Part shown: in pieces, positions 23,199 through 35,200 of the stretch
How the letters are laid out: the number at the start of each line of letters is the position of its first letter
How positions within the stretch are numbered: the first letter of the stretch is position 1
Assembly (NCBI GenBank): GCA_028015205.1
Contig: CM051516.1
Location: 26,712,593-26,776,592 of the forward strand
Reading direction: 5' to 3'
Source of the DNA: Mytilisepta virgata
Lineage: Eukaryota > Mollusca > Bivalvia > Mytilida > Mytilidae
DNA length: 64,000 nucleotides
The notes under the pieces: model-generated
Told to the model about the DNA's origin: nothing
What the model saw: the letters and a program-made list of their open reading frames with translations, nothing else
Database searches by the model: none
Made by a program: the position numbers and the translations under genes

Positions 23199-23294
23199 AT
23201 GGCTACAGAACCAAAGCAAGGTTCCACCGGAGAAAAACAGGACTCGTCGAAAGTTTCCAAGACGAATTCAAGCATACCTTTAGCAGAATTTGTT
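23199..23294 (+). CDS. VBP1: VBP1 exon 1
   Basis: The ATG is preceded by AAAGCATC; 32 codons are rich in K, S and T (MATEPKQGSTGEKQDSSK, then SIPLAEFV). The donor GTACGA is chosen over an earlier GT because it keeps the family sequence EFV-EDVDSFMK at the junction. Confidence 0.93.
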
Positions 23295-26200
23295 GTACGA
23301 TAACATTTTCATGAACCATACATAAAAGTTCACAATCCTGCTACTGATACAGAAAAATTGCACATGACATCGTCCCAATGCCGGCAATAAAATGAAATCA
23401 CACCACACCAAAAATTCCACACGGTTTTAATTAACCCCTCCCTCACCTTCTTCTTCTCTGGATCTTTACACCCTTTATAGGGTAACCATACTTTCGTATG
23501 TCGAGCGGTACCACCACCAAAAAATAAACAAAAAATAAATTACAATCATAACCCAACTACATTATATACACTATCTACATTGGGAACTTTTAAGCTAATA
23601 TGTTCATTTATTTTGATAGATCTCAAGAGATCATATAAAACACTGTGGTCCTATAGCTATAACTAGGAGTAGCACTAGTCTGCCAAATAAGGAAAAGCAC
23701 CAACAACTGAAGAAGTTAAAGAATACACAAATCTGTCATGTCTGTGTTTTTTTAATAAAGATTACCATTGTAAATATTTTTTATACTGTACACACTTAAA
23801 ATGAATGGCTTGTAACAAAAATTAGCGACAAGAAATTAGGAAAAGTGTTAATGAATACACAAATTACTGTCTGGACACCTCAGTTGATAAAATGGAATTT
23901 TGCATTTTGAAAGTAAACGTTAGAATTGTTTGACAAATCTTTTGTTTTTTAATTCACCTTATAGAGTCGTCCAAGAAAACATAAAAATTGTAAAGTTGTA
24001 TAACGGTTATATTCTAAATGGGGAATTTCCAATAGAAAAGTTAATGCACTTTAAATTTCAAAAAAATAATAATTTGAATTTATCAACTCAGACCTACCCT
24101 AATATTTGTTAAACTGTTATTATAAATATTTTTAATTCATTTTGTGCATATTTCATGCATCACAGGGTTGTATTACTTCGGGACGAGATCAAAAGTTCAA
24201 TGTCCTGGATAAAAAACTTAATTCACATAGGTTTTTCACTAACCCCCCACCCCCCCTTTTAACTTAATTTGGGAAAAATTGATTGACCAATATGGGCATA
24301 TGCTTTGAGAGTATACTTTATGTATCATGGGTCCTATTTTTCTCAACAATGTATGTTCTGTATATTGACATTGACATCACGCCTAAAAAATATTGGAAAA
24401 AAGTGATGTGTATTTTTAGTATGCATCAAAAAAGGCACTGTTAAATTATAATTTTATACATATCATTCAAATTCATGATCAATAAAGTGTTTGAACAATG
24501 TAGATACTATGATTGATTTTGCCCCAATACTCTCGACCATAAATTTGCTTTTCAGTATGATTTGATGGCTTTTATTTGCTTTAAAGTCCAAACATATGAA
24601 ATTCCGGTCAAAGAACTTATATGGCCACCATGATGAATTCTTATTTCTGATTGGTCAAAATTAAAAAAAAAGAAAAAATTCTGAAACATTGTGAAACCTC
24701 AAAGCCAAATAAACTAACTTTGTATGAAGGACCTTTATCAAGTTTGCATATTTCATCCTGGTCGGACAGCTAATATGGCAGCTATGATGAATTCTTATAT
24801 TTGATTGGTAAAAATGTCTAAAATCTCCTCCTCTGAAACAATATAGCCAAATTAACTGATACTTGGTATGAAACATCTATAAAAGATCCATTACAATTTT
24901 GACATGAAATAAAATGGATTGATTGTGGGACTGTCAGGTGAGCTATACAGGCTCAATTCTCTTGAGCCTCTTGTTATTTAATGTTTTTTAAAGTTTACTG
25001 CCTTTGATGTGTTTTTAATTGTTTAATTAGTCTTTTAGCTGTTTCTTAAATACCTTTTTATAGCTAGCGCTATAGGAGCGTATGGGTCATTTAGAAAAGA
25101 AGTGAATTTATTTGTTCTAGTGAATATGGCAATATTGTGCTATATACTAAGGCTAGATAAAGTTTTGTTCGCAGGAAACTGAAGTAAGTAAAGTAAGGGA
25201 CATAACTTGCTTCAAATTATAATTTTAGAGTCAGAATCGTGATACGGTAAATGAGTTTCTGGAAAGGGCTATTGCTGTGCTCGCATCATTGGCCACACCA
25301 ACACCATATTATATATAACCTACCTCAAAATGTGCTAATTGGATTAAAATAATAAACAATAAACCACTTTCTATTACACAAATTTGTCGACCTGTAATAA
25401 ATTACCACTCATGATTGAATTTTAAAAAAAAATGGAGCTACTCCCCTGTTAAAAAAAAGATTTTCATTGAATTGTTGACCATATTTTTTTCAGGAAGATG
25501 TAGACAGTTTTATGAAGAGAGAAGAAAATGAATCTGCAGAATCAGTTTTAGTTAGACTAGATGAACAACATAGGAAATACAAATTTATGGAGTATAATAT
25601 TTTAACCAAAAAAAGCAGGTATAATTAGATTAAGTGCATCCTTGTTTAAAAAATCTTTTCAAGAAATTGATTGTCTTGTACAGACTACCAATTGAAACAC
25701 CTACTTTGTTTCATCAGTTCAGTTTCATACATTACTTGAAAACATCTATAAAGTTGATTGGATGATCACCAATACATACATAGTGATTTGTGTATTATAT
25801 TCCCGAAGAAATTTTATTGTATTGAAGATTTTCATAAGACATAATAGTCACAAAATTGTTTGCAATTAAACAAAATTTCAAGGGCAATTAGACAGTTGGG
25901 TTTTTGTGATTTGAACATGTACTGACATAAAATAATCTTACTCTCAGATAAATGATACACATGTCTGGATAAATCTTCATCAGGTACACTTGTGACCAAA
26001 ACCTAAAAGCCAAAAAAATAAACACCAAAACATTGTGAGCAATACAAATAAAAATAAAACCAGTTTATCCAAAGCACATGTAAGCTGAATTATGCCTTAT
26101 TAAGTTGAAAGCTTACTTTTAACAGAATTTCAAAATGATGGGGGGAATTTTACCGGTCTATCACCGGTGTTATTACATCAGTATGTGATACATGTATTTA

Positions 26201-29200
26201 AAAAAAAAAACTTCGATACACATTTCTAATCCATCTCATTGTTACTAGAAACGTGCACTGACACTACCAAATTAAAAGAATCCAGTTAAGATGACTTTGG
26301 TTGAACATCAAAGGTACCTACAACTGTAAAAGAATGTGAAGGGGTAGCTTGGTACATTGATTAAAATATTCAAGAAGAAATACCAGGTTTATGTTGAAAG
26401 ATTAGTTTAACAATATTTTTTGCAAGAATTAAATAAACAAAAAAAATGAATATGGTTGCAAAAAACATGAAAGCTGAAAAACATCAGTTTCACTCAAACT
26501 TCACTTTTAGCAACAGAAACTGTAATTTATTTAAATTTTTTTAAAAAAGTATTAAATAAAATGGTTGCCTTTGATTTAATTTTCAGTAGATATTATTGTA
26601 TTTATGTTTTATTGATCATTTGAACAAATTATTAAATATTATTTCTAATTTCAGGTTAAAACAACAGATACCAGATATTAAAACATCATTAGATATAGTG
26701 AAACATTTACAGTCTAGAAAGGTCAGTAAATATTTCAAGTGGTATTTTTAACAAGCACAACCATGCAATTGACATTAATTGTAATACAGCTGTTTTTATT
26801 TAGCTAAGTCACATAAAATGTTGGATTTTTTATTAGCTCACCTGACCTGAAGGGTCATGTGAGCTATTGTCATCCATCAGTTGGCGTCTGTCGTCCTTCG
26901 TCTGTCGTCCATAATTCACATTTAATCCTCCTCAGAAACCTCTGTGCCAATTGGGACCAAAGTTTGGCGGAATGGTCCTTGGGTTGTCCCTTTCCAAATT
27001 TGTGTCTGGTGTCCCCAACCTTCGACCAAGATGGTGGCAAGCTAAAAATAGAAAAAGGGGGTCAAGATTTTAAAAATCTTCTCCTCTTAAACTACTATGC
27101 CAATCTCAGCCAATTAACATTAAAAATGTCCAGTCTTAATTATTTTCCGTCCTCCATCAACACCGTTCTCCCACTGATTTAATATCTCCGTTTTGTTTCT
27201 TATGATTGACTGAATTTGTGTCTTCCCCACGTCGTAATTGGACGCTATCAATCTCACACTGTCACCTTTTTCGTTCAGGCTGATGACTTTTAATTTTATT
27301 TTTTCATCGAGTGTAAAAATTCCCCTTTTTCATGGTACTGAACACTGTTACTGGTTCCTAAAACTGGTTGATTTTTTTCTATTACACTTACAAACATCCA
27401 AGTAACCGCGAGATTATAAAAGATAATATCAGCACTTCCGGTTTGTCTCAAAATTAAAATCGATCATTCTTTGGCCGTATCAGAGGGGTTATTATTAATT
27501 TTCGGCCACAAAACGGTGTTCGCTGGTCGCGTTGGAGGGGTGGTCGTTCGCGAGAGGTCATTTTCTTAAAAAACGAGTTGGGGATTACAGTTTATGGTCG
27601 TAAAAGACGGGTGGTCGTTCGCGAGGGGGGTCGTTCAACAGTGGGACTACTGTACCCTATGGGAAATTCTTTCAAAAATCTTCTTGTCTTAAACTACTGA
27701 GCAAATTGCAACCAAAATTAGCAGCAATGGTCCTTAGATGGTCCTCATTCAGAATTGTGTCAACTATCTACCAAGATGACCACCACAGCCTTACTCTTAA
27801 CCTCGTGGGAACTGGTTGCTATATGTAATATGCAATGCACTATCAGGTGAGTGATACAGGATCCTGGGAGCCTCTAGTTGAATTTGAAGTTCACTGTACA
27901 CGGGATTCTTCTTATTGAAAGGCTTGGGTGGTCTTGTGAAAGTGTGCTCTCCTTGAGCATGTTGAGTGTTTTATATCATGGGTCACACTGAAGACTAAAA
28001 TTGGTATTGCTGCCTCTCTGCCAAGCAGTCAGCATTTAGGAGGACGATCAAAGATCAGTAAACTTTAGAATCAGAATAGTGTGTCTGGGTAGGATGACAT
28101 GTCTTTTGTTGATTATACTTACCCATGAAATAAATGAAATTAGATCCCCCATGAAAATTTCTGATTTAACAGTAGCAGCTATTTTTGTCCCAATGTTATG
28201 ATCTTGAAAGGGTACCCTATATATAATGTTGTCCAACATGTTTGAGATATTTAATTAAATATATATGAGAAGTTAGGAAAAATTCAAGAAATGGACCTAC
28301 ACCAAACAGAATATTACCAAAGTTTTTGCTGTACAATGTATGTCATGAGACATGATTAATGATTACAATGATGACAAAACCTCTGTCAACAATTAAGAAA
28401 TTAATTCCTATTACAACTCTGAATTTTTACTGGAATAGCTTATTTCATGTAAAACGAGGGATGTATTGAAAGTCTATATAAATATCCATATGTTAAGGAT
28501 GATCGCTGGTCTAATAGGAAATAAATAGGATTTGAAATAGGTGTTTTAGTTTGAGAGAACATATGAATAGTAAACAAATAAGCAAGAAAAAAATATAGGT
28601 TTATGTGCTCATTTTAGAGCTATAAAGCCTTGAAAATTTGCAGGAAATAGGTTTTCTGTGGATTTTTCATTGTCTTTGCATTGGCAACTTCAGTCTTTCA
28701 AAAATGTATGAAAAAATAAAAAGGATTTCATTAAATTTGTCAAATACCATTTTAAGGTATATATGGTTGAATTATAAAAGAAAAAGTGGGGGTTCATGGG
28801 CAAAACATTTAATGTTTAAGAAATGGATAAAACCCAAGGATTCTGAAAATCTGACAAAAAGACCAAAACATGACCAGCGAGCATCCTTAACATACTACAG
28901 TCATATGCTTGTTTAAAGAAAGGATTTATTTATTTTCAAGGAATCTACAGACCCAATGGAAACACAGTTTTTATTGTCAGACCAGGTTTATGCAAAAGCC
29001 AAAATTCCCCCTACCAGTAAAGTCTGTTTATGGTTAGGCGTAAGTACCATTATAACAATTGTGGGAAATATTCAAGGTGTTTCTTAATGCATTGTTTTTC
29101 AATTCTTTTTAACCGGATTTTCATAGGAAAATATCAGTTATTAATTTGGTGATGTACGGCGGGTGGCCGGGCGGGCGGGCGGCTGGGCTGGCGGGCGGCT

Positions 29201-32200
29201 GCCAAACAGTGTCCGTGCAATAACTTATGAACTATTCAACCAAAGCTTTTCAAATTTTAATATGTTGTTACTGATGAGAAAATGGAGGTCAAGTTCGATA
29301 TTGACGATTTTCACTTTCACCGTTCAAGAGTTATGGTTCTTGAAAGATTGAAAAATGGCTTTTCCAGTGGTGTCCGTGTGATAACTTATGAACTGTTCAA
29401 CCAAAGCTTTTCAAATTTTAATATGTTGTTACTGATGACAAAATGGAGGTCAAGATCGATATTGACGATTTTCACTTTCACCGTTCAAGAGTTATGGTTC
29501 TTGAAAGATTGAAAAATGGCTTTTCCAGTGGTGTCCGTGTGATAACTTATGAACTGTTCAACCAAAGCTTTTCAAATTTTAATATGTTGTTACTGATGAC
29601 AAAATGGAGGTCAAGTTCGATATTGACGATTTTCACTTTCACCGTTCAAGAGTTATGGTTCTTGAAAGATTGAAAAATGGCTTTTCCAGTGGTGTCCGTG
29701 TGATAACTTATGAACTGTTCAACCAAAGCTTTTCAAATTTTAATATGTTGTTACTGATGACAAAATGGAGGTCAAGTTCGATATTGACGATTTTCACTTT
29801 CACCGTTCAGGAGTTATGGTTCTTGAAAGATTGAAAAATGGCTTTCCAGTGGTGTCCGTGTGATAACTTATGAACTGTTCAACCAAAGCTTTTCAAATTT
29901 TAATATGTTGTTACTGATGAGAAAATGGATGTCAAGTTCGATATTGACGATTTCCACTTTCACCGTTCCGATATTGACGATTTTCACTTTCAACGTTCAG
30001 GAGTTATGGTTCTAAAAAATTGAAAAAAGGCAGTTCAAGTCGTCGTTTCCATGCAAAGGTCATTTGTTGTTGTCAAGTTATTACTTTTCTTGTGGCATAT
30101 TCGTGGCCCTTCATACAGCAGAAAATGAGATATTCAGCAGTTCCATCTCAAAAATTCCAATATTTGTCACTTACTATAAATAGGAGGTCAAGATTGATTT
30201 TTGCCTTTCCATTTCTGAACCCTACAAAACCCTACAAAAATTCATTTATATTTCTTTACTTCATCCTGTTTGGGAATCAAGATTTGCAAACATCATTTCC
30301 ATGCAGGAAAATCCGGTTTGCTGTCATTCGACAGCCTCTTGTTGATCATATTCTTTTGATTTTCAGCCACTTTCATAACCCTGTGTACTGATCAGGTGAT
30401 ATTGTAATTAGAGAAATAATGTAGGTGTGAACATAAAATGGAATGATAGATAATATAATAAAGTTTCTCTAGAGATGGTGCATTGTTATCTATTTCTCAC
30501 ATTTGAATTATTTGTTATAACTAATTCCCCATAATATGATATGAACAAGTGTTACGAGAAATTCTTTTATTTGATTGGCCTTGATCCAATAGTCACTGTT
30601 TTCTGATTAGTTGAAATCTGCGCGGTTGTCGTTGAAAGCCACCGTTGCATAGCAACATTTGATGTCACAGAAAAATGAACGTTAAGATTTCACACGTGTC
30701 GGACGCCGAATCACAAACAAACAAATATTCCTTAAGAATCATAAGAGAAATAGGTTGAACAACTCGTAAAATTTAGATACCGCTTGGTATCAACTCTCGT
30801 TATTTAATTTGGACTTAATGATAAACTCGCCAAAGGCTCATTTATTATTATATCCAAATTAAACAACTTGATTTTATATCAATTCACAATGTAGTGCTAG
30901 TGGTATGTTTGTCAGAAATGATGTAAGATGTTTTCAGGAAATGAGACATAAAACTATCTATAGTTTGTATAAACGTTTGCAACAGTCTGATAATCAGCTT
31001 GTTCTTACTATTCTTGGTAGTGATTTATGGTATAGTTCGTCTTTACTCAGAAAATGGTATACAGAAATTTATGTAAACTTTGACTGACATGTTATCAAAT
31101 TAGAATTTCTAATTATATTTATTGGTATTTTAATTCTTCATTTTTCATCTTGTATATTTAATTGGGTATTTTTATGGAAAGTTTTATCAGGAAAGTTAAT
31201 GGTACAGAAGAGAAAAAAATTTTAAATTGATGTAGACTCAATCCTATATACATGTAGATTTCTCAAGCAAAATTCCACACAAAAGTGTTTATTGCTGATC
31301 TTCACTTTAAAGTCACTATTGGAATTTCAATATGCAGCAAAAAATTTATTTAGCAGCAAATTCAAGGTGAAATCTTGTATAGGATATACAGAAGTACTGT
31401 CAATTTTTCCCTGATTATGCAACTATAAACTTTTAAGTGTTAATTAGATTAGTCTCCCTTTGATTAAATATTTTCACAACTTGAATGAAATTCAGCAACT
31501 TTGTGACCAAATTTTCCAAAAGTTTGTACATTATTAAGGGGGTACAAAACACCTAAGGGAATTAACTCTTTAAAAATCAGGTGAATGTTTTAATCACATA
31601 TTATTAGTAAAGAGAAATCAAGCTTCTCAATGATCAAAATTAGTGTTTGTCAAACTGCTATATATCCAATCAAATTATTCCCGTAAATTGTGTGGTTAAA
31701 ATTTCTTGAAATTTTTATATTTTTGTCAACAGGTCAAAGTTAATATTTCAGCAACATTTTATGAAAATGAAACGAGCCAAATCTATTTTAGTCAAAGTGT
31801 TGGGTACCTTCTTAAAATATATAATGAATTAATAATCACAATATCAAGAGAAAAGCTGTTTTCATTATTGTAACAAAAATATACTTAATACAAAGGCATA
31901 ATCAATGGCCAAGGAAAGACAATCAGGAGCACTGAAAATACGGGTAAAGACATGTACGGTAGCACAATAAACAAAATAATATACAAGAAAAAAACATGAA
32001 AAAAAAACACCCTCACATAGTCGTTACCTAGAAAGCAGTTCATGCTTCATTTATGGAATTGAGAAAAATTGCTTAAAATAAAAAATCATTGTTATAATTA
32101 TTAATACCTCAGTTGTTATCAGTCGTAGTAGTTATGTTTTGTGTTATGATTTGTAAAACAAATGAATGACAATTTTCGTAAGAACATGTACAAATATCAG

Positions 32201-35200
32201 CTTTAACTTGTATAAGTTTAAAGATGTGCAAAAGCAATACGTCATTGTGTGATCATGTTCACTCTGCCAGTTGACATAATTTGCTATAGATTTCCTATTA
32301 AAATATTCTGATGAAGACATTGTCAAAATAATTTTCGTATGTAAAGGTTATTTATTGCATGGCATCTAAAGTATTTACCAGTATTGATCTGGAGCAGCAA
32401 AGGGCCATGTCAGCTATTGCCATCACTTTTGGTCCATCTTCCATCCGTCAACATTTCACATTTGAACTTCTTCTAGAGAACCACTGAATGGATTGAAACA
32501 AAATATGGCACAAATTTTCCTTACAAGGTGCTGACCAAGTGTTGTTACTTTGGTGCTGACCTTTCATCCAAGGTGGCCGCTAGCAGGGGACTTTGTTCAA
32601 CTTATGGGAATACATACAAAAATCTTCTTCTAGAGAACAAATGAATGGATTGAAACCAAACATAGCATGAATGTTCCTTATGAGATGCTTACCCAGAGTT
32701 GTTACTTTGGTGCTGATCTGTCATCCAAGCTGGCCTCCAGTGAGGGGACTTAGTTTTAACATAGAACCCTATAGGATATACATACAAAAATCTTCTTCTA
32801 GAGAACTGCAGAATGGATTGAAATGAAACATGGCATGAAAGTTCCTTACATTTATTACTTTGGTGCCGATCTGTCATCCATGATGGCCATCAGTGGAAGA
32901 CTTAGTTTAACATAGGACCCTAATAGAATTACATACAAACGGCTTCTTCTTGAAAATTACTGAATGGATTAAAACCAAACATGGCATGGATGTTAATCTC
33001 AAGGTCCTTTAGCAATGAACAAATGGAAATATCAGGTGAATGATACAGGCTCCTGGGAGCCTCTGGTTTGTTTACAACTTGATGCCAACAAAGCAAGAGG
33101 GAGTTGTTGCCATTTGCTAAAATTTCTTGGCAACTTGGGGGCATTTTATTTTGAAATATTTTGGCTACATCCAATCTAAATTTTCCTCCTGAATAGAAAC
33201 AACATACACAAAATATATTGTGTTAAAATAATGTAAAAATTTAATATTATATCGATATTGTGGTTGATCAGTTTCTGTCAGTTTCATATCTTTTGCATGA
33301 AAACCTTTTGTACATAATGTATGCAACTTGTCATTCATCTTTTGGTGATTTTTTTTCATATTTGGTATCATGGTTTGGCATGTCAGACCAGAATGTGTGC
33401 ATATTTTACCAAGATGCGGTTGATTGATTTTTGCAAGAGTTATTGCCCATATATTTTGTCTGAAAACCTTGTGTACACAACTAGTCATTCATCTTTTGGC
33501 GGATTTCATTAATAAATTTTTGTGAGAGTTATTGTTCTTTTTTGTCGGAATATGTTATGTATCAACTGGTCATTCAGAATTTTGACAGATTTTGTTCGTA
33601 TTTATTATCATGGTTCAGATTGACCTAAAAATGCAGATATTTTTCCGATTTCATGTTTGATAGATTTTGCCTAGAGTTATTTCACTTTTCAAATCTTTGT
33701 GTCTAAATACACAACTGTCGTTCAGTTTTTGGCACATTTTTTTCTTATCATACCCCAGCTCCGAAGGAGTGGGGGGTATCCTAGTTTACCTTTGTCCGTC
33801 CCTCCATCTGTCCATCACAAAATGTTTGGTTGCAAAATACTCAGAAACTACAGGTCACAACTAATACCGAGCTTTGTGTGTAGCATGATAGTCCAGTCAA
33901 TCTAGCATAAATTTGACCCTCACCTTAAAGTAATTGCAAAAGAAGATTTTTAAGTTTTAATCTTTAGCATTATACCCCAAATATACACAGAAAAAAGTCT
34001 AACAAAATCTAACTTGAGGAAGACTAAAAAATCACGATTTTAAAATTCCTATGGAGATTTGCATTGAAAATGGGAGATAACTCTGCAAAAAAGGCAGAAA
34101 TATCAATAAAAATTGATACAAAATTATAACTTTACAGCTTCTATTCAGCAGAATGTATTGATTCTTGATATTTTATCCATCTTTAGAGTATAACAAACAA
34201 CTCTAAAGGTGTTTTCATATCTTTTATCAAGCTACAACCTAGATTTCGTAATTCATTAGTTTACCATTTATTAAATTTTTCAACATGCCAAGGTAAAGAA
34301 TCTCAAATTTAATAAAAATGATTAAGCACAGATTCTTTTTGTGGTTTAAAGTTTCTTTAAACAAGGTAGATGCTGAACAAATATAATTTACAGATATAAA
34401 CAAAATCAAATTTTCACATTATTTTTTCAAAATGGTCACATAGCCACAAATTTGCAATTTCTTTAATGAAAAATGTGCAAAAAAAAAATAAAAATACCCA
34501 TAACACTTTGGTTTTGTACATTTCATGAGCAGAAGATTATATAATATAGTCAAATACGAACTTATAACCCCATCAAAGTATCATACTTTACATGAATTTT
34601 AAAAAAATCAACCAAAAACTGACAAAAAAGACTAATTTTTGCAGAGTTATCTCCCCTTTCCAATTTTAATTTCCATAGGAAATTAAATGCTGATTTTGAG
34701 TTTTCCTCAAGTTAGATTTTATGGGGCTTTTTTCTGTGTATATTTGGGGCTTAATGCTATAAATTAGAACTAAAACATTTTCTGTTGCAATTAGTTTGAG
34801 GTTAAAACTTAGTTTGACTGGACTATGACTATGATGTGTTGTAAAGTGCTTGCAGATTTTGAACCTATGGCACATCTACTTCCTGTCTGACAATGCGGCC
34901 ATACGTTTTTCATCATATGGCCTGTGGAAATTTTTGGTCCCAAAATTGTCGGCAACTACAGGCCACAACTAATTCAAAGTTGGTGTAAAGCTTGACCATG
35001 AGGAGTTGTAAAGTGCTTACTGATTTTGTATCTGTGGCACACTTCCTGCTATATTATGCCACACTACATTTTAACTGTATGGAATATGGAAATGTTTCCA
35101 ACGATGGGCAACAACTATTTTATAAATGGTATGAAGCATGATTATGATGGGTTGTAAGGTGGTATAACGATTTATGTACCTGTGTCACTTTAACTTCCTG

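Noticed and set aside
29163..29834. Series of overlapping 62-76 codon ORFs offset by 161 bp
   Set aside because: They are frame-shifted readings of a non-coding tandem repeat; the offset is the repeat period.
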